This document shows, in pieces, positions 15,685-24,838 of a DNA stretch of 64,000 nt. Each line of letters opens with the position of its first letter. The stretch's first letter is position 1. Made by a program: the position numbers and the translations under genes. This DNA comes from Bacteroidaceae bacterium (GTDB taxonomy: Bacteria > Bacteroidota > Bacteroidia > Bacteroidales > Bacteroidaceae): NCBI GenBank assembly GCA_024699495.1, contig JAILPK010000066.1, positions 48,445 to 112,444 on the forward strand. Reading direction: 5' to 3'. The notes under the pieces were generated by a model that was not told the DNA's origin, did no database searches, and saw nothing but the letters and a program-made list of their open reading frames with translations.

Positions 15685-17856
15685 ATGTCACATAATAACG
15701 AACACCTGTGTTGCTCAAAAAATCATCATCACGAGCATCATCACGAGCATGAGTGTTGCTCACATATGCATCATCATGACCATGAGCATCATCATGACCA
15801 TGAGCATCATCACCATCATCATGAGCATGGGGGGCTGAAAGGGCAGTTGGTACTAATCGTGGTATCTGCTTTGTTTCTTGCTGCAGCGGTTTTTATTGAG
15901 CATCAGTATGGATTACCAACTTGGCAGTTGCTGTTTGTTTATTTGATTCCGTATCTTCTGATAGGGCATGATACGCTAAAGGAAGCAGCGGAAGGCATTT
16001 TAGGCGGTGACGCTTTCAATGAGCATTTCCTCATGTCTGTGGCGACGCTGGGTGCGCTGGCTATAGGCTTTATGCCTGGAGCAGAGACTGCATTCCCGGA
16101 AGCCGTGTTTGTGATGCTCTTTTTTCAAATAGGCGAACTATTTGAGGGATATGCCGAGGAGAAGAGCCGCGACAGTATAGCCCACCTTATGGATATACGT
16201 CCAGATGTTGCTTATGTGGAACGTGATGGCAAAATAGAAAGTGTTGCGCCTGAGAGTGTCATGAAGGGGGAGCACATTGTAATCCGTCCGGGTGAGCGTG
16301 TGCCATTGGATGGTATCGTGATTGAAGGAACTTCAAGCCTAAACACTACGGCTCTGACAGGCGAAAGTATGCCAAGGGACGTCTTTGTGGATGACGAGGT
16401 TATATCCGGTTGTATCAACATTTCTGGTCTGTTGCGTGTCAGAACGACCAAGGAGTTTGGCGAGAGCACAGTATCAAAGATAATCAGTCTGGTCGAGAAC
16501 GCGTCTGAGCACAAATCGAAGAGCGAGGCCTTTATCACCAGGTTTGCGAGAGTCTATACGCCGATTGTAGTATTCCTTGCTTTAGCATTGGCTTTGCTTC
16601 CCCCTCTGTGGCTCATTCTTCATGGCGCTGCAGACGCCGCCTATGGCTCATGGCCTATATGGTCTACCTGGATACACCGTGCTCTCATATTTCTTGTGGT
16701 TTCATGTCCGTGCGCACTGGTGATTTCAGTCCCACTGACATTCTTTGGTGGTATCGGAGGAGCTTCACGAAATGGTATTCTCGTGAAGGGCGCGAACTTC
16801 CTTGACATGCTGGCAAAGACAGAGACTGTTGTTTTCGATAAGACCGGAACGCTTACTCATGGGCAGTTTGCCGTTACGGCAGTCCATCCAAGCCGCTATG
16901 ACGCCAAGCATTTGCTGCATTTAGCAGCCCATGTGGAACATTTTTCTACACATCCCATAGGCGCGGCCTTGCGCGATGCTTATCCTGACGAGGCTACAGA
17001 CGGGTGTTCTACTACGGACGTGCATGAGATTGCGGGACATGGCATACAGGCACGTGTGGAAAAGGACTTGGTCAGCGTGGGCAACATGAAAATGATGGAT
17101 TATGTCGGAGCTCAGCCTGCAGAATGTGAGCATGAAGACAGCGGAACCATAATCCATGTTGCCATAAACGGAGAGTATGCTGGACATATTCTTATAAATG
17201 ATATGGTTAAGGCTGACAGCAAACAGGCGATCAAAAGTCTGAAAGTCTTGGGTGTCAAGAGAATAGTGATGCTCACAGGCGACCGGCAAGAAGTGGCAAA
17301 GCAGGTCGCAACAGAGCTTGACATTGAAGAATACCATGCAGAACTCCTGCCTATGGACAAGGTTTCTGTTTTGGAGAGATGCTTGGAGTCCTACCCTTCG
17401 AACAACTCGCCTCGCGAGCCTCAAACAACTCGCCCTGAGACTCCCTTGACCATTAGCTCGGACGGGTGCGGGGAAGTGGATAATGGAGGCAGACATAAAA
17501 GGCAGGCTTTTACGGCATTTGTGGGAGATGGCATAAACGATGCGCCCGTCCTGGCGCGTGCGGATGTAGGAATTGCAATGGGTGGGTTAGGATCTGATGC
17601 AGCTATTGAGGCGGCTGACGTTGTGCTAATGGATGACAAGCCGAGTAAAATAGCTACTGCAATCAGTATAGCTAGACGTACGATAGCAATTGCAAATCAG
17701 AACGTTGTTTTTGCAATAGGAGTGAAGGTCGGTGTGCTTCTTCTTGCCACTTTTGGTCTAGCCTCAATGTGGATGGCAGTCTTCGCAGATGTCGGTGTCA
17801 CAGTGCTCGCGGTGTTTAATGCAATGCGTGCGCTTGAGGTAAAAGTTAATGTATAA
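15685..17856 (+). CDS. Heavy-metal translocating P1B-type ATPase, zinc/cadmium class
   Basis: A 723-residue inner-membrane pump that moves divalent soft metals (Zn, Cd, Pb or Co) using ATP. The first 50 residues are extremely His-rich (HHHEHEHH-type runs with two CC/CCS motifs), replacing the usual ferredoxin-like metal domain. The membrane Cys-Pro-Cys lies at residues 341-343 (SCPCALVISVPL), the phospho-acceptor Asp at 385 (DKTGTLTHG), the HP locus is FSTHPIGAAL, and the hinge is GDGINDAPVLARADVGIAMG. An unusual insertion of about 38 residues (about 570-607), rich in Pro, Ser, Gly and charged residues, splits the conserved P-domain just before FVGDGIND. The promoter carries a 7-1-7 operator. 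Confidence 0.92.
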   Translation: MSHNNEHLCCSKNHHHEHHHEHECCSHMHHHDHEHHHDHEHHHHHHEHGGLKGQLVLIVVSALFLAAAVFIEHQYGLPTWQLLFVYLIPYLLIGHDTLKEAAEGILGGDAFNEHFLMSVATLGALAIGFMPGAETAFPEAVFVMLFFQIGELFEGYAEEKSRDSIAHLMDIRPDVAYVERDGKIESVAPESVMKGEHIVIRPGERVPLDGIVIEGTSSLNTTALTGESMPRDVFVDDEVISGCINISGLLRVRTTKEFGESTVSKIISLVENASEHKSKSEAFITRFARVYTPIVVFLALALALLPPLWLILHGAADAAYGSWPIWSTWIHRALIFLVVSCPCALVISVPLTFFGGIGGASRNGILVKGANFLDMLAKTETVVFDKTGTLTHGQFAVTAVHPSRYDAKHLLHLAAHVEHFSTHPIGAALRDAYPDEATDGCSTTDVHEIAGHGIQARVEKDLVSVGNMKMMDYVGAQPAECEHEDSGTIIHVAINGEYAGHILINDMVKADSKQAIKSLKVLGVKRIVMLTGDRQEVAKQVATELDIEEYHAELLPMDKVSVLERCLESYPSNNSPREPQTTRPETPLTISSDGCGEVDNGGRHKRQAFTAFVGDGINDAPVLARADVGIAMGGLGSDAAIEAADVVLMDDKPSKIATAISIARRTIAIANQNVVFAIGVKVGVLLLATFGLASMWMAVFADVGVTVLAVFNAMRALEVKVNV

Positions 17857-17883
17857 AGGCTAATGACTAGCGCCCTCCAGCGG

Positions 17884-18348
17884 TTAAGTAGTCTCAAAGA
17901 GAGAGGAGTGAGCGGTTATATAGCGTTCTATGGCAGCTGAATAATCCTCTTCATTTTCCACGAACTCATCGTCTAAGTCATCGAAATCGGGATACTGTTC
18001 GAAGAGGGCCATAAATTCATCGTCTGTGCAATCGCGGGTAAGCTCTTCGCCATATTTTTCGAATAGTTTGCGGCCTTTGTATATCAGGTTGGAGAGATTG
18101 TGCAGGATTTCTTCGTCATCAGTCCCCTTTCCCCATAAGCGTATGGCCTTAGCAAAAGGATTCAGGAAGATGAATGGCCCGAGGCCGTTGTGGATCAGTT
18201 GGATGAAGCCGCCATCCATGACCTCCTCATGTAACATGGTATAAGCCAAGAGAGTAATCTTGTCAGGAGTAAGCCGAGGCATCGTCTCCGCATTCAGTGA
18301 GCCACCGATGCTTTCAAGTATTTGTTTTGATGTGATAAATGGATCCAT
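17884..18348 (-). CDS. DMP19/DUF4375-like protein
   Basis: A 154-residue soluble acidic protein, similar to the DMP19 (DUF4375) family, whose Neisseria member mimics DNA to sequester a regulator. The start is placed at ATG 18348 (MDPFITSKQ); a GTG at 18384 could add 12 residues. The pattern includes LAYTMLHEEVMDGGFIQLIHNGLGPFIF, which is the family hallmark, and a strongly acidic C-terminus (DDEFVENEEDYS). It follows metH closely on the same strand and probably belongs to that transcript. Function is unknown. Confidence 0.7.
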   Translation of the reverse strand: MDPFITSKQILESIGGSLNAETMPRLTPDKITLLAYTMLHEEVMDGGFIQLIHNGLGPFIFLNPFAKAIRLWGKGTDDEEILHNLSNLIYKGRKLFEKYGEELTRDCTDDEFMALFEQYPDFDDLDDEFVENEEDYSAAIERYITAHSSLFETT

Positions 18349-18391
18349 TAAATGCAGAATAATAATAGGTTCTTTCCAACGCACCTGGGGA

Positions 18392-21193
18392 TTAATCAGA
18401 GAAATTGCTTTTCTTGCGGCGGGCCTCCTTAATTGGGATTAGTGATGGAGTGCCGGTTTCGGCCTGGTGGCGCAATTCTTCCTGTTTGGCTTTAAGCGAT
18501 GCGATTGCTTCGGAAGCCGTTTCGGGATCAATAAACCGGGCTGCGGTAGGAACATTTTGACTTGCATCCTTCACGTGGATGACTGGTCCTCCGTAAACGG
18601 GAGCAATCTTTAGTGCGGTGTGTAATGGGGATGTGGTTGCTCCGCCGATGAGCACAGGCACATGTATCCCGGCTTCGCGCAGAGCCGCAACCACACGAAC
18701 CATCTCTTCGAGTGATGGTGTGATGAGGCCGGAGAGACCTATGACATCAGGTTTTAAATCAATAGCTTTTTTCACTATTGTCTCGCTTGCTACCATAACG
18801 CCCAGGTCAATCACTTCGTACCCGTTGCAGGCCATAATCACATTCACTATATTTTTTCCGATATCATGAACGTCTCCCTTGACTGTGGCAAGCAGCACTT
18901 TTGGCTTTTTGCTGCTGTTATCCTCTGCTGTTAATTTGCTGATATGAGGTTGAAGAATCTCCACAGCATTCTTCATCGTGCGTGCGGCCTTGACGACTTG
19001 AGGAAGAAACATTTTGCCGTCGCCGAAAAGCGCTCCTACCAGTTTCATCCCTTCCATCAGTGGACCATCGATAATCTCAAGCGGACTGCCATATTGGTTG
19101 AGAGCCTCTGAGAGGTCGGCTTCGAGGGTGTCGGAGTTGCCTGAGCGTATGGCGTGGACAAGGCGGGCTGCAACAGGTGATTTCTCATCCGCTGTATTGC
19201 TTTTGCCTGCTTCTTTGATTGCTTTTCCATCAGAAGAGTCCGATGCTTGTGCTTCTTCCTGTTCTTTCAGTTTTGTCGCAAGAGCCGTAAGCCTTTCACA
19301 TGCATCTGTGGTGCGGTTTAATATAGAATCTTCTATTATGCTCAGGGCTTCGGCAGGGATGTCCGAGTAGGCCAGTGAGCTTGCAGGATTCACGATTCCC
19401 AAATCCATTCCTGCCTGATTGGCATGATATAGGAACACAGCATGTATGGCTTCACGTAACCAGTTATTCCCACGGAAGGCGAAGGAGAGGTTGCTGACCC
19501 CACCGCTGACATGTGCGCCTGGAAGATTCTCTTTAATCCACTCTGTCGCGCGGATGAAGTCGGCTGCGTAAGAGTTGTGCTCTTCTATGCCCGTGGCAAT
19601 AGCTAAGATATTCGGGTCGAAAATGATGTCAGATGCAGGCATTCCGACTACTTCAGTTAGCAGATGATACGCGCGGGAGCAGATAGAGACGCGGCGTTCG
19701 AATGAGGTGGCTTGCCCATCTTCGTCGAATGCCATGACAACTACGGCAGCGCCAATCCGACGTATCTCACGAGCGTGGCTGACGAAAGACTCTTCGCCCT
19801 CTTTTAGTGAAATGCTGTTCACGATACCCTTTCCTTGAATGCATCGCAGAGCGGCGCGGATGACCTCCCAGTTAGATGAGTCTATCATTATTGGCACGCG
19901 TGCGATGTCTGGCTCAGATGCGAGCAGGTTGAGAAAATGGGTCATCTCCTTACGTGCATCCAAGAGAGCGTCATCCATATTAATGTCTATGACTCGTGCG
20001 CCGTCCTCAATCTGTTTGCGTGCTATGGCAATAGCTTCGTCGTAGTTCTTTTCCTTGATGAGGCGCAGGAACTTGCGCGAACCGGCCACGTTACAGCGTT
20101 CGCCTATTACAGTGAAAGAGGGGACGCTGCCTTGTTCAGACTTTGCAGAAGGTATGATGAGGCGCTCCAGCCCGCTTAGCCATAGGTCTGCCGGAGGAGA
20201 AACCGGTATGTGGGGGCTTCCTTCTTTAGTGAGAGGTTCGAAAGCAGCGATATGTGCATCTGTGGTGCCGCAACATCCGCCAATGATATTCACCAGATTC
20301 TCTCTTGTGAAAGAGCGCATGTCGCGGCGCATTGTCTCGGGCGTTTCGTCATAGAGGCCGAGCTGGTTAGGTAATCCGGCGTTTGGATAGACGCTGATGT
20401 AATATGGTGCTTCGGCAGCAAGCTGTCGCAGGGGATTCAGCATCTCCACAGCTCCAAACGAGCAGTTGAGCCCTACACTCAGGATGTCAGCGTGGCTGAC
20501 GGAGGCGAGGAAAGCCTGAAGAGTCTGGCCGGAGAGGGTCCTGTATGTTTTGTCTGCAACTGTTACAGACAGCATTATGGGCACTCGCCTGCCTGCAGTC
20601 TGCATCGCTTCTTCTGCAGCATACAGTGCGGCTTTGGCATTGAGCGTGTCAAAGACGGTTTCTATAAGAAGGGCATCTACGCCACCTTCGATGAGGGCTG
20701 TCATCTGTTCGGCATAGGCATCGGACATCTCGTCGAAGGAAACGGTGCGAAGGGCGGGATCGCTGACATCTGGGCTCATTGACAGGGTCTTGTTTGTTGG
20801 CCCCACCGAACCTGCAACAAACCGCGGTTTTGACGGATTCAGGTTAGTATAATGGTCTGCCAACTCGCGGCAGATAGCAGCAGCAGACAGGTTCATTTCC
20901 CTGCAGAATGGCTCGCAGTGGTAATCTGCCATAGATATGCGTTGCGCAGAGAAAGTGTTGGTTTCTATTATATCTGCCCCGGCATCAAGATATCGCCTGT
21001 GGATGTCGCGTATTATGTCGGGCCGTGAGAGACAGAGCAGGTCGTTGTTTCCCGCCATTTGGCCAGGCAGGTCGCGAAAGCGCTTGCCGCGGAAGTCTTC
21101 TTCCCGCGGACCGTATGTCTGAATCAGGGTACCAAGTGCGCCGTCAATGCGAAGGATGCGCTGACCCAATGCGGCAGCAAGCGTCTCTCCCAT
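18392..21193 (-). CDS. metH: Cobalamin-dependent methionine synthase, lacking the activation domain
   Basis: A 933-residue cytosolic enzyme transferring the methyl group from methyltetrahydrofolate to homocysteine through methylcobalamin. Domain order: homocysteine-binding barrel (about 1-330, zinc ligands in GLNCSFG and GGCCGTT), pterin-binding barrel (about 355-620, FTVIGERCNVAGSRKF), cobalamin cap (about 670-760), and the B12 Rossmann domain with DVHDIGKNIV, whose His ligates cobalt. The protein stops at SLIPIKEARRKKSNFSD, exactly at the linker that in E. coli MetH (1227 residues) leads to the AdoMet reactivation domain. That domain is absent here. A Lys/Glu/Ser-rich linker precedes the cap. 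It lies in a ribH-smpB-metH transcript; no B12 riboswitch fits in the 10-base gap upstream. Confidence 0.95.
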   Translation of the reverse strand: MGETLAAALGQRILRIDGALGTLIQTYGPREEDFRGKRFRDLPGQMAGNNDLLCLSRPDIIRDIHRRYLDAGADIIETNTFSAQRISMADYHCEPFCREMNLSAAAICRELADHYTNLNPSKPRFVAGSVGPTNKTLSMSPDVSDPALRTVSFDEMSDAYAEQMTALIEGGVDALLIETVFDTLNAKAALYAAEEAMQTAGRRVPIMLSVTVADKTYRTLSGQTLQAFLASVSHADILSVGLNCSFGAVEMLNPLRQLAAEAPYYISVYPNAGLPNQLGLYDETPETMRRDMRSFTRENLVNIIGGCCGTTDAHIAAFEPLTKEGSPHIPVSPPADLWLSGLERLIIPSAKSEQGSVPSFTVIGERCNVAGSRKFLRLIKEKNYDEAIAIARKQIEDGARVIDINMDDALLDARKEMTHFLNLLASEPDIARVPIMIDSSNWEVIRAALRCIQGKGIVNSISLKEGEESFVSHAREIRRIGAAVVVMAFDEDGQATSFERRVSICSRAYHLLTEVVGMPASDIIFDPNILAIATGIEEHNSYAADFIRATEWIKENLPGAHVSGGVSNLSFAFRGNNWLREAIHAVFLYHANQAGMDLGIVNPASSLAYSDIPAEALSIIEDSILNRTTDACERLTALATKLKEQEEAQASDSSDGKAIKEAGKSNTADEKSPVAARLVHAIRSGNSDTLEADLSEALNQYGSPLEIIDGPLMEGMKLVGALFGDGKMFLPQVVKAARTMKNAVEILQPHISKLTAEDNSSKKPKVLLATVKGDVHDIGKNIVNVIMACNGYEVIDLGVMVASETIVKKAIDLKPDVIGLSGLITPSLEEMVRVVAALREAGIHVPVLIGGATTSPLHTALKIAPVYGGPVIHVKDASQNVPTAARFIDPETASEAIASLKAKQEELRHQAETGTPSLIPIKEARRKKSNFSD

Positions 21194-21203
21194 ACATGTC
21201 TAA

Positions 21204-21671
21204 TTAGAAATTATGTTTGAATTTGCGGTCTATTTCGCGGCGGTCTTCCTTCTCCTTGAGGGTTTCCCGCTTGTCATAGCTCTTCTTGCCCCGTGCAATG
21301 TGAATATCCAGTTTTGCGCGGCCGTTTTCGTCTATAAAAAGCAATGTCGGAACTATCGTGAAACCAGGTGTCTTTTCTGCTTGCTGCAGTTTGTGTATCT
21401 CACGCCGGCTGAGCAGGAGCTTGCGGTCGCGCCGTGCCACGTGGTTGTTATATGAGCCATAGTCATAGGGCGCGATATGCATGTTTTTCACCCATACTTC
21501 GCCGCCGATGATGAGACAATAGGTATCGACCAAACTGGCCTTGCCCTGACGGATACTCTTTATTTCGGTACCTGTAAGGACAAGGCCTGCTGTAAATTTG
21601 TCAAGGAGGAGGTAGTCGAACTCGGCCTTCCTGTTTTTGATGTTGATGGTTTTGACTTTTTCTTTTGCCAT
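21204..21671 (-). CDS. smpB: SsrA-binding protein SmpB
   Basis: A 155-residue cytosolic RNA-binding protein needed for tmRNA-mediated rescue of stalled ribosomes. It has the OB-fold signatures [38 protein letters not shown], and a basic helical tail [21 protein letters not shown] ending in KFKHNF. The length is normal. It sits between ribH and metH with gaps of 7 and 10 bases. The ssrA gene is not in this window. Confidence 0.96.
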   Translation of the reverse strand: MAKEKVKTINIKNRKAEFDYLLLDKFTAGLVLTGTEIKSIRQGKASLVDTYCLIIGGEVWVKNMHIAPYDYGSYNNHVARRDRKLLLSRREIHKLQQAEKTPGFTIVPTLLFIDENGRAKLDIHIARGKKSYDKRETLKEKEDRREIDRKFKHNF

Positions 21672-21678
21672 GTTTTCC

Positions 21679-22164
21679 TCAGGCTTTTCCGAATGCGACC
21701 ATCTTTATGGCGGTCACGGCACATTCATCGCCTTTATTTCCGAGGATACCTCCGCATCGGGCCTCTGCCTGGTCTGTGTTGTTGCAGGTGAGCAGTCCGT
21801 AGATTACCGGAATCTGTCCGCGCAGGTTCAGTTCGGCCAGGCCATGGGTTGTGCCTTGGCAGATATAGTCAAAATGGGGCGTCTCTCCGCGGATTACACA
21901 CCCTATAGCTATTATGGCATCGTATTTTCCGGAATCAAGCATTTTCGTAGCGCCGTAAATCAGTTCGAAACTGCCAGGCACATGAAATATTTCTATGTCC
22001 GACTCCTCCGCGCCGTTTGCAACCAGAGTCTGGATCGCTCCGTCGCGCATGGCGTAGGTGAAGCGGTCGTTCCAGTTGGCCACAACTATGCCGAATTTCA
22101 TTCCTTTAGCCGACGGGACGCTTTTCGCGTCGTAGTCGGATAGGTTGTGCAGGGCTGAAGCCAT
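21679..22164 (-). CDS. ribH: 6,7-dimethyl-8-ribityllumazine synthase
   Basis: A 161-residue subunit of the icosahedral enzyme that condenses ribityl-aminouracil with dihydroxybutanone phosphate, the penultimate step of riboflavin synthesis. Seen: [48 protein letters not shown] (with the catalytic His), and [11 protein letters not shown]. The length fits. It follows the TPR protein by 5 bases and precedes smpB by 7 bases, so it is inside an operon. Confidence 0.96.
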   Translation of the reverse strand: MASALHNLSDYDAKSVPSAKGMKFGIVVANWNDRFTYAMRDGAIQTLVANGAEESDIEIFHVPGSFELIYGATKMLDSGKYDAIIAIGCVIRGETPHFDYICQGTTHGLAELNLRGQIPVIYGLLTCNNTDQAEARCGGILGNKGDECAVTAIKMVAFGKA

Positions 22165-22169
22165 GTTGT

Positions 22170-22841
22170 TTACTTTACGCGTTCGATGTATTTGTCGATG
22201 TCTTGACTCGACATTGAGTTGATATATTTGTCTTTTATCTGCTCATATATCTGTAAAGCCTTTTCCTTGTTGCCAAGAGACTCATAGAGCTCTCCAGCCT
22301 GTATGAGGTAGGTGGGAGAGAGGCTGTTGTTGTCAGCCATCTTAGCGGCTTCCAGAAGGGTCTTGATAGCCTTGTCTGTCTGACCGAGATTGGCATAGCA
22401 GTTACCGAGCATGCCTACAGCAGCGGGGCTGATGATGGCATCACCTTTGGTGTCAAAATCCTCCAGCATACCCACGGCTTCCTGGTCCTTGCCTGTCTGG
22501 GCATAGCAGATGCCGGCATAAAGCTTGGCAAGATTGCCAGCCTTGGTGCAGCTGTATTCATCTGCAATCTTGAGGAAACCGATGCAACCCTGACCGTCGC
22601 CATTGAGGGCTTTGTCATAATTCTCAGCTGCGAAATATTTCTCACACTTGAAGAGAGCCTCGCTTGCTTTCTGGGCGTTTGGCTTCGCCACAAACTGAAT
22701 GTAGGAGATTATGGCAGCAGCGATAATCAGAATGCCGCAAGTGCCATAGATGATGTACTTCTTGTACTTGTCAATAAAAGCCTCAGTCATAGTCAGCGCC
22801 TCGTTTTCCGCAGGAGCTGCAATTTGTTGTTTTTGTGCCAT
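22170..22841 (-). CDS. Membrane-anchored TPR protein (YfgM-like)
   Basis: A 223-residue protein with one membrane segment at about residues 32-52 (YIIYGTCGILIIAAAIISYI) and a TPR-type helical region at about 60-220. Repeats such as AVGMLGNCYANLGQTDKAIKTLLEAA and LIQAGELYESLGNKEKALQIYEQI are clear. It resembles YfgM-type anchored chaperone helpers. The topology (short cytosolic N-terminus, long periplasmic TPR part) is inferred. It is the first gene of a transcript continuing to ribH, smpB and metH, with a promoter at 22905-22936. Confidence 0.8.
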   Translation of the reverse strand: MAQKQQIAAPAENEALTMTEAFIDKYKKYIIYGTCGILIIAAAIISYIQFVAKPNAQKASEALFKCEKYFAAENYDKALNGDGQGCIGFLKIADEYSCTKAGNLAKLYAGICYAQTGKDQEAVGMLEDFDTKGDAIISPAAVGMLGNCYANLGQTDKAIKTLLEAAKMADNNSLSPTYLIQAGELYESLGNKEKALQIYEQIKDKYINSMSSQDIDKYIERVK

Positions 22842-22904
22842 TTTATGTTAATGATTTTAGTCTTTCGATATTTATTGCCACGCATATCCGCATGAAAAGC
22901 GGTG

Positions 22905-22936
22905 CAAATTTAGCTATTTAATATGGTTTACTCAAC
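22905..22936 (-). promoter_or_regulatory. Promoter of the TPR-ribH-smpB-metH operon
   Basis: The minus strand shows GTTG (three of four matches to TTTG, 22933-22936), a 20-base spacer, then TAAATTTG (22905-22912), matching TAnnTTTG. Confidence 0.65.
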
Positions 22937-22950
22937 TTTTTGGCTCTTTA

Positions 22951-22982
22951 TTTCCATTTTTGCCCCTCTTTTCTTACTTTTG
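22951..22982 (+). promoter_or_regulatory. Promoter of recF
   Basis: TTTC at 22951-22954, a 20-base spacer and TACTTTTG at 22975-22982. Transcription would start near 22989, which puts the first in-frame ATG (22960) outside the transcript and favours the start at 23008. Confidence 0.6.
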
Positions 22983-23007
22983 CACGCGAAAAATGCTTCA
23001 CGAACAG

Positions 23008-24111
23008 ATGATTTTACGCAAACTGTCTATCATAAATTACAAAAACATTTCACAGGCTGACTTGGTTTTCTCTCCAAAAATCAATTGTCTCATTGGGGAC
23101 AACGGCGAGGGAAAGACAAATGTGCTTGATGCCATACATTTCCTCTCGCTCTGCAAAAGCATAACAGCCAGTGTTGACTCGCAATGTATCCGCCACGGCG
23201 AGGAGTTTGCTGTGCTTCAAGGTGTTTTTGAGCACGAGGACGGCCGCGCAGACGAGGAGATATATTTAGGTCTCCGCAGAGGGCAAAAGAAGCAGCTCAA
23301 GCGCAACAAAAAAGCCTACAAACGTCTGGCTGAGCATATCGGAATCATCCCTGTAGTTCTTGTCTCTCCGATGGATTCGGTGCTTATATCTGGGGGGAGT
23401 GAGGAACGCCGGCGCTTTATGGATGTGGTAATATCGCAGTATGACCACAATTATCTTAATGCGCTGATACATTATAACCATGCTCTCCAGCAGCGCAATG
23501 CCATGCTAAAGCAGGAAGAGCCGGAGGTGGATTATGATTTACTCTCGCTATGGGAGGAGGAGATGGCGCGAAATGGTTTGGTGATATATGAGGCCCGTGA
23601 AGCGTATGTGAAGGAACTGATTCCAGTGTTTCAACGTATTTATGACAGTTTGAGCCTCGGGCGTGAGCAGGTGGGGCTGTCATATACCTCCCATGCCCAG
23701 CGGGGTGATTTGTTGGATATCATACAGCGTGACAGAGCCAAGGATTTTGTTATGGGTTATTCTCTTCATGGCATTCACAAGGATGATATGGAGATGACAC
23801 TAAGCGGCTATCCAATAAAGAGAGAAGGCTCACAAGGGCAGAATAAGACCTATCTTATTGCGCTGAAACTGGCGCAGTTTGATTTCCTGCGCCGTACGGG
23901 CAGCAGAACGGCCCCCTTGCTTCTTCTGGATGATATCTTTGACAAACTTGATGCTGAAAGGGTAGAACAGATTGTCCGACTGGTGGGCGAAGAGGGGTTT
24001 GGGCAGATTTTTATCACCGATACCAACCGTGATCATCTTAACAGCATCCTCGTAAGGATGGATTCTGATTATAAGTTGTTCCATGTCTGCAGGGGGGAGG
24101 TGAGCCTATGA
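23008..24111 (+). CDS. recF: DNA replication and repair protein RecF
   Basis: A 367-residue ABC/SMC-type ATPase that loads RecA at gaps together with RecO and RecR. The start at 23008 gives the standard MILRKLSIINYKNISQ; ATGs at 22960 and 22993 are less likely given the promoter position. Walker A is GDNGEGKTNVLDAI, the signature motif is EGSQGQNKTYLIALKLAQ, and Walker B is LLLLDDIFDKLD. The length is normal. Its stop overlaps the start of the downstream DUF721 gene by four bases (ATGA), so the two are translationally coupled. Confidence 0.95.
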   Translation: MILRKLSIINYKNISQADLVFSPKINCLIGDNGEGKTNVLDAIHFLSLCKSITASVDSQCIRHGEEFAVLQGVFEHEDGRADEEIYLGLRRGQKKQLKRNKKAYKRLAEHIGIIPVVLVSPMDSVLISGGSEERRRFMDVVISQYDHNYLNALIHYNHALQQRNAMLKQEEPEVDYDLLSLWEEEMARNGLVIYEAREAYVKELIPVFQRIYDSLSLGREQVGLSYTSHAQRGDLLDIIQRDRAKDFVMGYSLHGIHKDDMEMTLSGYPIKREGSQGQNKTYLIALKLAQFDFLRRTGSRTAPLLLLDDIFDKLDAERVEQIVRLVGEEGFGQIFITDTNRDHLNSILVRMDSDYKLFHVCRGEVSL

Positions 24112-24398
24112 GACGGCAGAAGGCTTTGCAGATTGGTGAGTTAATAAACCAGTTTATGCGTGAAGAGGGGCTGGAGACACCATACAACGAATACCGAATA
24201 GAAAAGGCTTGGGGCGAAGTGATGGGGCAGGGGATTATGCGCTATACAGGACGAGTATTTGTCAAGAATCAGACACTCTATGTCGAACTGCGTTCATCCG
24301 TAATTCGCCAGGAACTCATGTTGGGACGACCGCAGATTGTGGCTCGCTTAAATAACCATGTAGGGGCGCAGGTCATTCAGAAAATCATGTTTATTTAG
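24108..24398 (+). CDS. DUF721 (DciA-like) protein
   Basis: A 96-residue protein of the DUF721 family, related to DciA, the replicative helicase loader or operator in most bacteria. The motif W-G-E-V-M-G-Q-G-I followed by YVELRSSVIRQELMLGRPQIV is typical of the KH-like fold. It overlaps recF by four bases, a conserved recF-DUF721 pairing in bacteria. It is short and lacks the extended tail of larger DciA proteins. A role in DnaB loading is inference from the family. Confidence 0.85.
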   Translation: MRRQKALQIGELINQFMREEGLETPYNEYRIEKAWGEVMGQGIMRYTGRVFVKNQTLYVELRSSVIRQELMLGRPQIVARLNNHVGAQVIQKIMFI

Positions 24399-24838
24399 GG
24401 CTTTTGGTCAAAGGTCAAAAGTCAAAGCTTTCAGACATCTGCTGCAGGCCACTCACATCTCACTCCTCATTCCTCGCTTATCACTTCTCGCTTTGGTTTC
24501 CGGCCGTTCTTTTCTTACATTATAGCGCATAAAAGCCTATGCCTCTGCATACGTATTATTGGGAAACGGTCAATAGAAACGCATGTCAAAATACATCGGG
24601 GGTTATGAACAAATACATCGAGGTGTAAAGTACTTTACATCGAGGTGTAATGTACCTTACATCAAGGTGTATTTGCATGTATGGCTTAATGAGTAGCGAT
24701 GTGCCCCGAAGTGAATAGAGTTGTGATGCGAGATGCGTAGCGATGTGGCCCGAAATGGGCAGATTGAATGGGTCATCGGAACAGAATTTGGATTCGCCAT
24801 AGAATCTGCGCCAGCCCACTCACCGCATAGCCCAAACA
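24399..24838. other. Intergenic region between convergent genes, containing a dispersed repeat
   Basis: No gene is supported. The region from about 24535 to 24765 aligns by eye to 63375-63600: shared GGGAAACG, the 22-bp array, TGTATGGCT-AATG, a GAAGTnAnTAGAGTT stretch and GATGCGnAGCG. A weak hairpin (CTTTTG with CAAAAG) follows the DUF721 stop near 24403-24423. Confidence 0.6.
24592..24679. repeat. Four tandem 22-bp units, copy 1
   Basis: Units begin at 24592, 24614, 24636 and 24658, exactly 22 bases apart. Each opens with TACATC and usually continues GAGGTGTA, so each unit holds an imperfect palindrome (TACATC with GGTGTA). The same array occurs at 63435-63522. Confidence 0.85.

Noticed and set aside
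21194..21203. B12 riboswitch ahead of metH
   Set aside because: Only 10 bases separate smpB and metH, too short for any riboswitch; the operon promoter region shows no B12 box.
24592..24679. CRISPR array
   Set aside because: The units are contiguous 22-bp repeats without unique spacers, and no cas genes are near.
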